Shown: positions 1-9,051, counted from the first letter of the stretch. The stretch: 64,000 nt of DNA from CAWBRT01 sp963814745 (GCA_963814745.1 CAWFEA010000004.1:806001-870000), one strand, 5' to 3'. The notes: a model not told the origin generated them from the sequence alone. A program made the numbers and translations.

Positions 1-11
1 TACGTATATCG

Positions 12-2450
12 TTGACTAGACTGCGCGGACGATCTCCAGGCTTTCGCAACGCTGTATTTGCGTCTGCAGTGGGATCAGCTTCGGCAGCGGCGGGATTGAT
101 CCACGCGAGCGCTGTCTACTTTTATGGTTTGGAGAGTTGGCCATACGTAGTCACTATGTTGTGGATTGTCGGCTGTGCTTTTGGGTCCACAAATTCCTTC
201 ACCCCGAATTTCCAATTGCTTCAGCTTTATCTCTGGACGTCCTTTGCACCCATATTTTGTGTGTATCTATGGCTGGGCGGTAAGCAAGGCTACACGGTGG
301 CACTAATTACAGTGTCCCTGTTTGCTTTTCTGCTCACTCAGGGTCGCAGCCTACACCAGGCGTACTGGCGACGGTTGTGGGACCGGGCGCTAGAGGGCGC
401 GCGAACGAGGGAACTCGCTAAGGCAAAGGAGCAGGCCGAGGCGGCAAGCCGCGCCAAGAGCGCATTTCTGGCCAACATGAGTCATGAGATTCGTACCCCG
501 ATGAACGGCGTCATCGGCATGACCGAACTGGCGCTGGAAACCAGTCTTACCCCCGAACAGCGCGAATACCTCTCCACCGTCAAGCTCTCGGCCGAATCCC
601 TGCTCTCCGTCATCAACGAGATTCTGGACTTTTCCAAGATCGAAGCCGGACGCCTCGAATTGGATTCCTTCGAGTTCAACCTGCACGAGTTGCTGGGTGA
701 CATCATGAAGGGGCTGGCCCTGCGCGCTCATCAAAAGGGACTTGAACTCGCCTACGATATTTTCCCCTCCGTTCCGGAAGTCGTCATCGGAGACGGCCAC
801 CGCCTGCGCCAGGTTCTGGTCAACCTCGTCGCCAACGCCATCAAGTTCACCGAACGCGGCGAGGTCGTTGTCACCGTCGATGCCGCCGCCGAACGCGGCC
901 CCAACATGATTCACCTCGTCGTGCGCGACACCGGCATCGGCATTCCGCGCGACAAGTTCAATACCATCTTCGAGGCCTTCGGCCAGGCCGATAGTTCGCA
1001 AACGCGCCGCTACGGCGGCACCGGGCTCGGCTTGACCATCTCCATGCGCCTGGTCTCCCTCATGGGCGGACAAATGTGGGTCGCCAGCGAACTGGGCAAC
1101 GGCAGCGAGTTCCACATGCTGGTTCCGCTTCCGCCCGGGACTCAGCCGGCCACGGCGGCGCCCGCTTGTCTCAAAGGCGTCACTTGCCTGATCGTGGACG
1201 ACAACCTCACCAACCGCAAAATTCTGCATGCCATCACCACCCAATGGAACATGAAGTCCGATGCGGTCGAGAGCGCCGTGCTGGCGCTGTCGGCCCTGGA
1301 GGCAGCCGCTTCGGGAAGCGACGCCTACAAGCTGGTTCTGATCGACGGACACATGCCCCAGATGGACGGCTTTCAGTTGGCTGAGCGCATCCGGCAGAAC
1401 CCCAAGCTCACGCGCGCCATCGTCTTGATGCTAACTTCGGGCGGGCAGCCCGGCGACCTCGAGCGCTGCCGCGAACTCGGCATCTTCGCCTACCTCATCA
1501 AGCCCATACGCCGTTCCGAACTGCTGGACGTCGTGTTGCGCGTGCTCAACACGGTGCCAAAGGAAGTCATCACCGACCTAGGAGAGTCGCTCTTGCCCAA
1601 TGCCACCCCGCCCAAGCTTCACCTTCTCGCCGCCGAGGACAATTTCGTCAACCAGCACCTGATCTCCCGCCTGCTGGAAAGCGCCGGCCATTCGGTCACG
1701 GTCGTCGGCGACGGGTTGGCCGCACTCAACGCCAGCCAGCAGAATGGTTACGACGCGATCCTGATGGACGTGCAGATGCCGATCATGGATGGACACGAAG
1801 CAACCCGGCAGATTCGCCGTTGGGAGCAGACCACAGGCACCCACGTGCCGATTGTTGCCATGACGGCGCACGCCATGAAGGGCGACCGCGAAAAGTGCCT
1901 GGAGGCGGGAATGGACGGCTACATTTCGAAACCGCTGCACAAACAAGAGCTGCTGCAATCCATCTACGAGCAGACAACGCGCAAGCGGCCGCCGGCCGAG
2001 GCTTCGTCCGCGCCGACGCCGGCGCCGCTTGCTGGCGACGAGGCGCTCGACGTCGAAAAGGCCGTGAACCAGTTGGGCGGCGACAGAGATTTGTTCGGCG
2101 AGCTTTGCCGCCTCTTTCTGCAAGAGAGCCCCGGTATGATCGAATCCGTGCGCACCGCCCTGGCCCAGAACGATAGCATCGCCGTCTATCGCGCGGCTCA
2201 CAAGCTGAAGGGATCGTTGTCCGCCATCGGCGGCCTGAAAGCCGCCCGGGCAGCACTCGCCCTTGAGGAACTTGGCAAAGCCGGGAGCATGCAGGAGTTC
2301 GCCGCGGCGTCCACGGCTCTGGAGCGCGAAATGACGGCCTTGCTCCTGGCTATCTCTCGCGCCCTCGACACCATGCACGGCGCGTCAGCGGCCGCTTTGG
2401 GCGCGATCCCACCGTCCTCATCTTCGACCACCTCGGAGGTCAGCCTATGA
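12..2450 (+). CDS. Hybrid sensor histidine kinase (HisKA-HATPase-REC-REC-Hpt), 5' end cut off
   Basis: Signals from an N-terminal membrane region pass through a phosphorelay in one polypeptide. About 125 N-terminal residues contain several hydrophobic segments, followed by a charged linker and the H-box MSHEIRTPMNG (His near residue 158). An ATPase domain with the G-rich boxes DTGIGIP and GGTGLGL follows. Two receivers come next: VDDNLTNR (about 390-510, acceptor in LIDGHMPQMDG) and AEDNFVNQ (about 535-660, acceptor in LMDVQMPIMDG). A C-terminal Hpt domain has AAHKLKGSLSAIGG. The frame is open to base 1, so the TTG at 12 is only the first possible start inside the window; the real gene probably begins upstream. 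No dedicated response regulator lies next to it. The signal sensed cannot be told from the sequence. Confidence 0.9.
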   Translation: MTRLRGRSPGFRNAVFASAVGSASAAAGLIHASAVYFYGLESWPYVVTMLWIVGCAFGSTNSFTPNFQLLQLYLWTSFAPIFCVYLWLGGKQGYTVALITVSLFAFLLTQGRSLHQAYWRRLWDRALEGARTRELAKAKEQAEAASRAKSAFLANMSHEIRTPMNGVIGMTELALETSLTPEQREYLSTVKLSAESLLSVINEILDFSKIEAGRLELDSFEFNLHELLGDIMKGLALRAHQKGLELAYDIFPSVPEVVIGDGHRLRQVLVNLVANAIKFTERGEVVVTVDAAAERGPNMIHLVVRDTGIGIPRDKFNTIFEAFGQADSSQTRRYGGTGLGLTISMRLVSLMGGQMWVASELGNGSEFHMLVPLPPGTQPATAAPACLKGVTCLIVDDNLTNRKILHAITTQWNMKSDAVESAVLALSALEAAASGSDAYKLVLIDGHMPQMDGFQLAERIRQNPKLTRAIVLMLTSGGQPGDLERCRELGIFAYLIKPIRRSELLDVVLRVLNTVPKEVITDLGESLLPNATPPKLHLLAAEDNFVNQHLISRLLESAGHSVTVVGDGLAALNASQQNGYDAILMDVQMPIMDGHEATRQIRRWEQTTGTHVPIVAMTAHAMKGDREKCLEAGMDGYISKPLHKQELLQSIYEQTTRKRPPAEASSAPTPAPLAGDEALDVEKAVNQLGGDRDLFGELCRLFLQESPGMIESVRTALAQNDSIAVYRAAHKLKGSLSAIGGLKAARAALALEELGKAGSMQEFAAASTALEREMTALLLAISRALDTMHGASAAALGAIPPSSSSTTSEVSL

Positions 2451-2493
2451 AGGTCGCCGGCGGCGCGTCATGGATTTCGCTTGCTCGTTGATG

Positions 2494-3771
2494 TTATGCG
2501 CTTTCTCGCCCGATGATCGCCTTGCACAGAGTGCGATCGGTCTCGACCATTCCGCGCGAGGCGATCACACCGAGCAGCGCTATCGTCTCGTCCGCCGTCG
2601 AGCAGACGAGTCCGTCATTTTCCGGAATGGCGATTCCCATACGCGAGAGGTAAGCGGCTTCGATGGCGACGCCGGCAGCGGTCGCCAGCTTGAGCGCGCA
2701 ACCCGACTTTGCCCCGTCGCAAATCACGCCTCCAATACTGCCGGCCACATTGCCGATGGCCGCTTCAATCTGCGCCAGATCGCCGCCGATCAGCATCGCG
2801 GTTCCCGCCGTAACTCCCAGGCTGGCCGCAATCGCGCACGCACACATGGCCGAGAGCCGGCCGATATGGCTCTTGACGTAAATGGTCAAAAGAAAGCTGA
2901 GACAGACGCTGCGCAACATCTCTTCTTCGCTCTTGCCGTTCGCCTCCGCCACCGCGACCAGGGGCAAGGAGGCAGCGATGCCGACATTTCCGCTGCTGGC
3001 ACAGCTCATCGCCGGAGCGTTGACCCCGGCCATGCGCAGGTCGGCGGCCGAGGCGGCCAGCGCTTTGGCCCGCACGATTGCCGGATCACCCGGAATCCGG
3101 CCCAACGCCGGGCCATAACCGATGCCAATATCCTCGTGCAATCCTTTTTCGGCCAGCGCCAGATTCATCGCGACCGCCGCTTGCAGAAATCCCAATTGCT
3201 CAACCGGCACGCCGCGGGAAAAAGCCAGGAAGTCTTTGACCGTGTATTTCCTGATCGGGTCGCTAGCATGGTCGAGCAGTTCCTGTTTCGGCACGGCCGG
3301 AGCCTGTTTCAGCACTACGCCGTTGGCTTCCTCCAGGATCACATTGGCATGAGTCTTGGCCACGATGGCGCGGCCGGCGCCGTTTTCCGTTTCGACAGAG
3401 GCTTCGATGTAGAGCCCGATTCCCTCATAGTCCCACTTGATCTCCACCTGGACCGAGTGTTGCGCGAACAGCTCCGCCATCAGTTCGTTCTCGGCTTCGA
3501 CGTTGCGCAGCACTTCCAGGCCCGCCGTCGCGTCGCCGCAAAGCGCTCCCAGGGCTGAAGCTATGACGAGCCCACGTTTCGATGTGCCGGGCATGCCGAC
3601 CGAAACCGAGTTCTTGTAAGTGTCGCGGTCGACGATGACTTTGACCGAGCGCGACGTACCGCCGACCGCCGCGCGGGCCACGCTGACCGCGAACGCCACT
3701 GAAGTCGGTCCGGTACAACCCAAAGCAGGCTTCACTTCCTGGTTGAGAATCGAAAGCAGCTCCGCCATCAT
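2494..3771 (-). CDS. cyuA: L-cysteine desulfidase / L-serine dehydratase alpha-like protein (UPF0597 family)
   Basis: Members of this family break L-cysteine into pyruvate, ammonia and sulfide using a 4Fe-4S cluster, in the cytoplasm. The 425-residue product has the usual family length and begins near its hallmark ALGCTGPTSVAFA. Further Cys-containing blocks fit the cluster fold: SCASSGNVGIAASLPL, SAMCACAIAASLGVTAG and GVICDGAKSGCALKL. The frame stays open to 4065, but I place the start at the first of two tandem ATGs (3771), because GGAGG lies 8 bases before it. The upstream extension runs into the divergent ubiX gene and looks non-coding. Substrate (cysteine versus serine) is not settled by sequence. 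The gene lies tail to tail with the hybrid kinase, 43 bases from its stop. Confidence 0.85.
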   Translation of the reverse strand: MMAELLSILNQEVKPALGCTGPTSVAFAVSVARAAVGGTSRSVKVIVDRDTYKNSVSVGMPGTSKRGLVIASALGALCGDATAGLEVLRNVEAENELMAELFAQHSVQVEIKWDYEGIGLYIEASVETENGAGRAIVAKTHANVILEEANGVVLKQAPAVPKQELLDHASDPIRKYTVKDFLAFSRGVPVEQLGFLQAAVAMNLALAEKGLHEDIGIGYGPALGRIPGDPAIVRAKALAASAADLRMAGVNAPAMSCASSGNVGIAASLPLVAVAEANGKSEEEMLRSVCLSFLLTIYVKSHIGRLSAMCACAIAASLGVTAGTAMLIGGDLAQIEAAIGNVAGSIGGVICDGAKSGCALKLATAAGVAIEAAYLSRMGIAIPENDGLVCSTADETIALLGVIASRGMVETDRTLCKAIIGRESA

Positions 3772-3942
3772 CCTTCTTCCCTCCGGCGCAAACATAACGC
3801 CCTCCCATTGCCCGTGGAACCCCGGCAACGCGCTTTGGCAAAGTATACCGCGAGACGGCGCTGGCCGCGTCGGCAGCCTTGACAACATCAGCCGCTTCGG
3901 ATTCAAATTCGAGGGCGGCGTTCCCATCGTGCAGGAGGAAAA

Positions 3943-4554
3943 GTGGAGCAGTCCCAGGCAGCCATGCCGAAGCGTCTGATCGTGGGCATCACCGGCGCCA
4001 GCGGCGCCGAAATCGGCATTCAACTGCTGCGGGAAATGCAGCGCCACCCGCAATGGGAAACCCACCTGGTGATTTCAGCGGGGGCGCGACGCACGATCAG
4101 GCTGGAAACCGATTACTCCGTCGAGCAGGTAGAAGCCCTGGCGACGCGCTACCATTCTCTCGGCGACGTCGGCGCGAACATCGCCAGCGGCACCTTTAAG
4201 ACCGAGGGCATGGTGGTGGCGCCGTGCAGCATGAAGACGGCCGCGGCCATCGCCCACGGCTATGCCCAGAGCCTTCTGCTGCGCGCCGCCGACGTGGTCA
4301 TCAAGGAACGCCGCAAACTGGTGCTGGTTGCCCGCGAGTCTCCCTTGAGCACCATACACCTTAACAATCTCCTGACGCTGGCCAACGCCGGGGCCGTCAT
4401 TCTGCCGCCCATGCTCACCTACTATCACCGGCCGGCCACGATTCAGGACATGACGGCACACGTCGTGGGCAAGATTCTGGACGTGTTTGGAATCGAATGC
4501 GCGGATTTCAAACGGTGGGACCCGGATTCGGCAAACCCACAGGCGAAGTCCTGA
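3943..4554 (+). CDS. ubiX: Flavin prenyltransferase UbiX
   Basis: UbiX attaches a dimethylallyl group to FMN, making the prenylated flavin cofactor used by UbiD-type decarboxylases. The 203-residue product has the diagnostic blocks: GITGASGA near the N-terminus (flavin binding), VAPCSMKT, ARESPLS and PPMLTYYHRPATIQDM near the C-terminus. The GTG at 3943 is supported by AGGAGG 4 bases upstream. The ATG at 3964 has no good ribosome binding site but would remove only seven residues. No UbiD gene is visible in the window. The gene is divergent from the desulfidase-like gene, with 171 bases between the two starts. Confidence 0.93.
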   Translation: MEQSQAAMPKRLIVGITGASGAEIGIQLLREMQRHPQWETHLVISAGARRTIRLETDYSVEQVEALATRYHSLGDVGANIASGTFKTEGMVVAPCSMKTAAAIAHGYAQSLLLRAADVVIKERRKLVLVARESPLSTIHLNNLLTLANAGAVILPPMLTYYHRPATIQDMTAHVVGKILDVFGIECADFKRWDPDSANPQAKS

Positions 4555-4609
4555 AAACACGCCGCGTGGGCGATTGAAGGAAGTAATGGGAACCGATCTT
4601 CGGCGGTTA

Positions 4610-4828
4610 TCACCAACAGGTTACCCATTGCGAATGGGTGACAAATGAACCGCCGATTACCACCCTGTGGGTGTAACGGCAGCTGCGTTCATTGCCCTTG
4701 GACCGGCATTCATCCGACTCGTACATGCGCTCCCCATCGATCGGGCAGATGACGGGATGACCGGAACACTCTGCAAATAACAACGCAGCAGTGAGCAGCA
4801 AGATAATGACTACTAATAATGTGCGCAT
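4610..4828 (-). CDS. Small exported Cys-rich protein
   Basis: I do not recognise this 72-residue protein. It opens with a signal peptide (MRTLLVVIILLLTAALLFA) and the mature part has five or more Cys, including CSGHPVICPIDGE, DECRSKG, RSCRYTH and a C-terminal CW. The start at 4828 is chosen because AGGAGG sits directly upstream at the right spacing; a longer reading to 4930 lacks this. Paired Cys in an exported small protein suggests disulfides or metal binding, which is inference. It is convergent with ubiX. Confidence 0.6.
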   Translation of the reverse strand: MRTLLVVIILLLTAALLFAECSGHPVICPIDGERMYESDECRSKGNERSCRYTHRVVIGGSFVTHSQWVTCW

Positions 4829-5130
4829 AGTTCCTCCTATGCGGGAAATGCGGTCCATCCGCGGAAGCGTAAATGTCTCATGTTCGATCCACAAGACGTC
4901 ACGACGCTCTTGGGAGAATCCCGTTCCCACCGAATTGTGGCAGCGTCCTGGTACCTCTGCAAGTATGTTTTGATATACAGTTTACAGGGCTGCGGGATGG
5001 TTAGCGAGACCCAAAGACCAGGAATCTGGATTACCCCGTTCCCGCAAACGACTTCCCACGCCAACCCCAATGGCTGTGGCCATCAGGAAAAACGATCACT
5101 TACGCGTTTGAGAAGGGAGGGCCAAAACAA
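4829..5130. other. Intergenic stretch without a recognisable gene
   Basis: About 300 bases upstream of the small exported protein. Open frames here lack ribosome binding sites and family motifs. It presumably holds the promoter of the 4610-4828 gene, but I see no convincing -35/-10 pair. Confidence 0.5.
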
Positions 5131-5154
5131 AACCCCGAGCCGGGGCTCAGGGTT
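5125..5154 (-). terminator. Rho-independent terminator of the small acidic-peptide gene
   Basis: The arms AACCCCGAGC (5131-5140) and GCTCAGGGTT (5145-5154) pair with one mismatch around a four-base loop. On the minus strand the stem is followed by TTTTGTTTT, as expected for a terminator serving the leftward gene at 5301-5483. Confidence 0.6.
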
Positions 5155-5300
5155 ATGGGAGCAAACGGAAATCAGTTGCGGCGGCGCATTCAATAACATT
5201 TAAAAGGTATCTATATTCTGCGAAACATTTTTGCCACCGCAGTGATGCAATCTTCAGTTTGGCAGGCCGGGTACGATATTAAAAAAGCGCCAGTTATGCA

Positions 5301-5483
5301 TTAATTGTCGTCAATCATGTCTTTTGATTTCCATCCGGTAAATTCATCAAGAGAAATGTCAGCGACTGGTTTGGGGTTGGTCTGCGCCATTTGAGCGTTT
5401 TCAGCAACATTTTCCAAGAGCGCAGAGTCGAGATTGGACTGTGGTTGATCCTTAACGAGGAGCTGGTCTTTCGTGCTGCTCAT
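5301..5483 (-). CDS. Small acidic peptide of unknown function
   Basis: A 60-residue, Gln/Asn/Asp-rich peptide with no Cys, no signal peptide and no membrane segment. Its C-terminus reads ISLDEFTGWKSKDMIDDN. AAGGAG lies 8 bases before the ATG, and a rho-independent terminator lies about 150 bases downstream on the same strand, so this is a complete transcription unit and not a chance frame. A leader-plus-core layout, as in ribosomally made modified peptides, is conceivable (Leu/Asp-rich front, aromatic/charged tail), but no maturation enzyme is adjacent, so I assign no function. Confidence 0.55.
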   Translation of the reverse strand: MSSTKDQLLVKDQPQSNLDSALLENVAENAQMAQTNPKPVADISLDEFTGWKSKDMIDDN

Positions 5484-5910
5484 GCGAATGACTCCTTGAG
5501 TTGAGGGATAGGAGCCGGTGAATCGAGCAATATATACGCTGCGTCCGGAGCAGAGTCAAGCCACTATTCGGCCGACAAGCAGTACCTGGGTGAATTCGAC
5601 CCCATGAAAGCCGGCGGAGAGGATCGTGCAAGGGAATCAGGCGAGCATCCGGTTGGGCGATGTTTTTACCACCCTAAGCTACGGTTTCCAAATAACTTAG
5701 ATATGGCGGGCGCTGCTGGATCTGAGCCCCGAGGGCGATCAAGGAAGCTGAGCGGTGACGCTGCACCGATTGAGTACGTGTGAGCGGCCCCAAGTTCATC
5801 GAAGAACGCGTACGTCTTCGAAGGCGTTCGCATTGCTCACGTCGGTTCGCACTCTCCGGTCCCTTGCTCATTGCCAGCAGGGCTCCAGCAGGGTTTAAGA
5901 TGCCAGCATC
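5484..5910. other. Intergenic stretch without a recognisable gene
   Basis: About 430 bases between the small peptide gene and the EamA transporter, which are divergent. The open frames here have no ribosome binding site or family motif. It should contain both promoters; none is clear enough to mark. Confidence 0.5.
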
Positions 5911-6810
5911 ATGACAACGAGAGTTCCTGGGGAAGACCTGAATGGAAGGTATGTCTATTTGATGCTGGTGGTGCTGGTTCTGATTTGGGCGGCTAACTGG
6001 TCACTCGTAAAAACCGTCTTCGGCTATATTTCTCCCCCGAGTTTTGTCTTGTGGCGTTTTTGCGGCGCCCCCGTTGTCCTGGCCGCAATCATGCTCGCAC
6101 GGCGCCAGCGCCTGCTGCCGGCCAGAGGTGAGCGAACTCGCCTGGCCATCATCGGCATATTGCAGATTGCGCTCTGCCTAGGGATCAGCACACTCGGGTT
6201 GGGTTATGTGGGGGCCGGCCGCGCTGCCGTGCTCATGTACACCATGCAGCTCTGGGTCTTGCCGCTGGGCTGGATGCTCGCCGGCGAGCGCATAACCACT
6301 ATAGCCATGGTGGGAGCTCTGGGGATATTCTCCGGCCTCGTGCTGTTTATGAACCCCGGGCTGGTGAACTGGCACGATGCCAAAGTTTTGTTGGGAAACG
6401 CACTGCTGCTGATCTCCGCCTTATGCTGGGCGCTGGGCGCCTGTCTTTACCGCCGTTATCAATGGCGGACGCCCTTCTGGTCGCAGGCTTTCTGGCAGAT
6501 CTTGTGGTCCGGTATTGTCATCGCAATGGCCGCGCCGGTTCTCGGCCCGCGCCGTCCTGTCGTCTGGAATGGCGCCGTAATTGGCGTACTCGTATACAAC
6601 TGGCTGGGTGCTACGGCACTATGTTATGCGTTGTGGGGCAAAGTGCTGACCATGATGCCGGCCTGGCGCGCCGGGCAATTCCTGTCGTTGACTCCCGTCG
6701 TCGCCGTGTTGATCAGCAGCGCGCTCACCGGCGAAACGCTGACCGCCAGCGCTATCGTCAGTGTTTTCCTGGTGGCCGGGGGAATCTGCCTGGCGGCCTG
6801 GAAAAAGTGA
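5911..6810 (+). CDS. EamA/DMT-family membrane transporter
   Basis: The 299-residue protein has about ten hydrophobic helices arranged as two tandem five-helix EamA repeats, the normal architecture of drug/metabolite transporter exporters. The first helix carries the typical IWAANWSLVK motif and the C-terminal repeat ends in LVAGGICLAAWKK. Such proteins usually export amino acids or small metabolites; the substrate cannot be read from sequence. The ATG at 5911 has no strong ribosome binding site. A later start would remove part of the first helix. The gene stands alone, directly left of the integrated element, and is probably backbone. Confidence 0.85.
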   Translation: MTTRVPGEDLNGRYVYLMLVVLVLIWAANWSLVKTVFGYISPPSFVLWRFCGAPVVLAAIMLARRQRLLPARGERTRLAIIGILQIALCLGISTLGLGYVGAGRAAVLMYTMQLWVLPLGWMLAGERITTIAMVGALGIFSGLVLFMNPGLVNWHDAKVLLGNALLLISALCWALGACLYRRYQWRTPFWSQAFWQILWSGIVIAMAAPVLGPRRPVVWNGAVIGVLVYNWLGATALCYALWGKVLTMMPAWRAGQFLSLTPVVAVLISSALTGETLTASAIVSVFLVAGGICLAAWKK

Positions 6811-6906
6811 ATCTGGCTGCCGGCTCACCGTTTGTGATGCGGACAAATCGCTTGGAGAACGAATGATTGGCCACTCGTAAGTGGCTGTGCGGTAACCAGA
6901 TAGCTC

Positions 6907-6951
6907 TGGTGGGCGCTACTGGATTTGAACCAGTGACTTCCACCGTGTGAA
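6907..6951. repeat. attL: 45-bp duplication of the tRNA-Val 3' part
   Basis: Identical over 45 bases to 15781-15825. The match stops exactly at 6906 (C versus A) and 6952 (T versus G). It covers the encoded CCA, acceptor strand, T arm and part of the anticodon arm. No tRNA can be folded here because the 5' half is absent, so this is the displaced original 3' end. Confidence 0.9.
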
Positions 6952-6966
6952 TCTGTAACTACTAAC

Positions 6967-7026
6967 GTTTACAACAATTTACAAGCGCTCACAGGGGCTG
7001 CTAACTTCCGCTAAGTGCTTGTAAAT
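6967..7026. repeat. Inverted/direct repeats beside attL, probable integrase arm sites
   Basis: ATTTACAAGC at 6977-6986 is repeated inverted as GCTTGTAAAT at 7017-7026. A further TTTACAA lies at 6968-6974. Short repeated sites flanking a core site are typical arm-type binding sites of tyrosine integrases. Just after, at about 7030-7056, CCATCGGGCTGG occurs twice in tandem. Confidence 0.5.
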
Positions 7027-7366
7027 TCGTTCGCCATCGGGCTGGCCATCGGGCTGGGGATCGCTCGTGAATTATGGGGCAAAGCCACCCCGAATTCGGT
7101 CCTCCCGACATCACTCATTCCTGACGGCGCTTAGGCATATTCCTTGATGAATTTTTCAAGGGCTTTGGCTCTGACCTGCGCCGTGGCTCCTGCGATGCGG
7201 TACACCTTCACCGTGCCAAAGCGATCAAATGGATGGATTTCATCATCTCGAATTATTTTCGCAGGGTTGTCACCCTTATTCCGCAAGACAAAGAAGAACA
7301 ACTCGTAGCTTCGTTTCAGGGTGGTAAGGATATCGCTTAGCTTAGAATGCCACTCCTTGTCCACTA

Positions 7367-8458
7367 TTGAGTATTGAATAACATACTGACATTTCTGAAA
7401 GATTGTGCTATCCTGCCGTGCATGGGCAATCCAGCGGGAGTTCGCAGAGATTTTGACGCACTGGAGCAGCGGCGGATGGAAGCGGCGCGGCTGCTGAAGC
7501 AGGGATATAGCCAGTCCGAGGTGGCGCGGCGTGTAAAGGTACATCGGCAATCGGTGGGTCAGTGGGCTCGACAACTCCAGGAAGGTGGACGGCGGGCGCT
7601 TAAAAAGGCAGGACGAGCGGGTCGCAAACCGCGCCTACGTCCCGAAGACCTGCGGCGAATCGAGCGTGGTCTGAAGCGTGGCCCACAAGCACTCGGATAT
7701 GAAACCAGCCTATGGACGTCGGCGCGAGTGACCCACCTGATCGAACGCGAATGCGGGGTGAAGTACCACCCCTCGCAGGCATGGCGTATTCTGCGGCAAC
7801 TGGGTTGGAGTTGCCAGCGACCGACGGGACGCGCCTTGGAACGGGACGAAGCCAAGATTCAGCAGTGGAAGCGGGATCGCTGGCCGGAGTTAAAAAAAAG
7901 GCCAAAAATGAGGGCCGCACCGTCGTCTTCATCGACGAAAGCGGATTGAGCGAGCGCCCGCACCGCTGCCGTACGTGGGCTCCACGGGGCCAGACGCCCG
8001 TCCTGCCAGTACCACTTCAATTGGAAGACCTTGTCAGCCATGGCAGGGGTAACGTGGTGGAACTTCTACTTCCGACTGTTTCCGGGCAGCATCCGCAGTC
8101 CGCAGGTGGTCGAGTTTCTCTCTCATCTGCTGCGGCACGTTCCCGGCAAGTTGTTAATCATCTGGGATGGGTTGAAAAGCCATCGCGGTCGTCTGGTCTG
8201 GGACTTCGTGCGCGAGCAGCGAGGGCGGATCTGGTTGGAATTCCTGCCCGCCTATGCTCCGGAACTGAATCCGGTCGAGTATCTGTGGTCGCACTGGAAG
8301 CAGCACGAGCTACCGAATTTCTGCCCCAAGAGCTTCGGCGAACTGAGTCACTATGCCCGGAAGGCACTGCGGCGGATGCGCCGACGCCCTACTTTGGTTA
8401 TGGCCTTCTGGGAGCAGGCAGAGCTATTCCCGTTGTAAGTATATTATGCAATGCTCAA
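7367..8458 (+). mobile_element. IS630-family insertion sequence (1,092 bp)
   Basis: Imperfect terminal inverted repeats start TTGAGTATTGAATAACATAC on the left and TTGAGCATTGCATAATATAC on the right (rightmost end read backwards), with 4 differences in 20. The element is flanked by TA at 7365-7366 and 8459-8460, the target duplication known for IS630 elements. It carries one transposase gene and interrupts the small ATPase gene of the island. Confidence 0.88.
7422..8438 (+). pseudogene. IS630 transposase, two frame changes
   Basis: The product is an HTH plus DDE transposase. Frame 1 (from ATG 7422) encodes the HTH part, with GYSQSEVARRVKVHRQSVGQW. At a run of eight A (near 7887) the reading moves back one base to continue KKKAKNEGRTVVFIDESG, holding the first catalytic Asp. 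This could be programmed slippage, known in several IS families. Near 8006 one extra C (TGCCAG for an expected TGCAG) moves the frame again. The rest reads YHFNWKTLSAMAGVTWW, then IIWDGLKSHR (second Asp) and NPVEYLWSHWK (catalytic Glu). The second change is not programmed in appearance and probably inactivates the gene, or is a sequencing error. Confidence 0.85.
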
Positions 8459-8844
8459 TAATCTAGGACACAGCGCGGCAAGCACATAAGGCATGTGATC
8501 AGGATCAAGGTGTCGTGCGAATTCTCTATACTGCTCTGGGCGGTCATCATCGGACATCCTTCGAATGAAAAACTTGTGTCCGTTGACCGGCCAATAGCGA
8601 AAGTGATAATTACCACCCGTCAATGCTTCGAGGGTGTCCGATTTGCCCCAGTTCTTGTGACCAACTACAAAAAACGCTTTTCCTTTTGCCATGTTAGTTC
8701 TCCCTCCACCAGCGCACCTCATGATATCCCCTGTCAGCAAGCGCAGAAACGCCCCGACTTGCGACCCGCCGATCCCCTTTCAAACTCGCCAGCAACCCTG
8801 AATACCGCCTCTGTGGTCGATCATTGCGCACCGCGATCCCGGCA

Positions 8845-9051
8845 TCAGAAGTCATCGACGTCAGGAATGGACGTGAACGAGATTCGCGTTGGCGCAGAGT
8901 CGAGCACCGAGTGAATCCCGCCGAAGTACACGGCGTTCTGCCCATACCGCTGGTTCAGCGCATCGGCAACCGTGCTGACCCTGTACCGCTTTTCGTCGCC
9001 CTCGAACAAGGAAAGCGTGGCAAACAAGAACGCTCCAAAACGCGAACTCAA
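8845..9051 (-). pseudogene. C-terminal fragment resembling a Y-family DNA polymerase (DinB/ImpB type)
   Basis: The last about 55 residues read EGDEKRYRVSTVADALNQRY, then GQNAVYFGGIHS and RISFTSIPDVDDF. This resembles the little-finger tail of UmuC/DinB-like polymerases found on plasmids and islands. No palm-domain sequence lies upstream, so it is at best a remnant. The match is from memory of the family and is moderate. Confidence 0.4.

Larger units (their letters stand above)
7131..8692 (-). pseudogene. Small P-loop ATPase gene interrupted by IS630
   Basis: The 5' half (8692 down to 8459) and 3' half (7364 down to 7131) flank the IS630 copy. Removing the IS and one TA joins two pieces of exactly 234 bases each into one open frame of 155 residues, with no frame change. 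The start ATG at 8692 follows GGAGGGAGAACTAAC. The N-terminus contains FVVGHKNWGKSDTLEAL, which fits a Walker A P-loop (GxxxxGKS). The C-terminal half ends VRAKALEKFIKEYA. I do not recognise the family. It is the last gene of the leftward cargo module of the island. Confidence 0.8.

Noticed and set aside
390..1352. Long frame on the minus strand inside the hybrid kinase
   Set aside because: It mirrors the codon pattern of the kinase on the other strand, has no ribosome binding site and no family motif.
2470..3558. 362-codon frame on the plus strand over the desulfidase-like gene
   Set aside because: Antisense of a clear conserved gene; composition (His/Arg/Asp-rich) is typical for a shadow frame.
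6758..6943. Short minus-strand frame starting MEVTGSNPVAPT
   Set aside because: Classic false protein made by reading through a tRNA 3' end; here it comes from attL.
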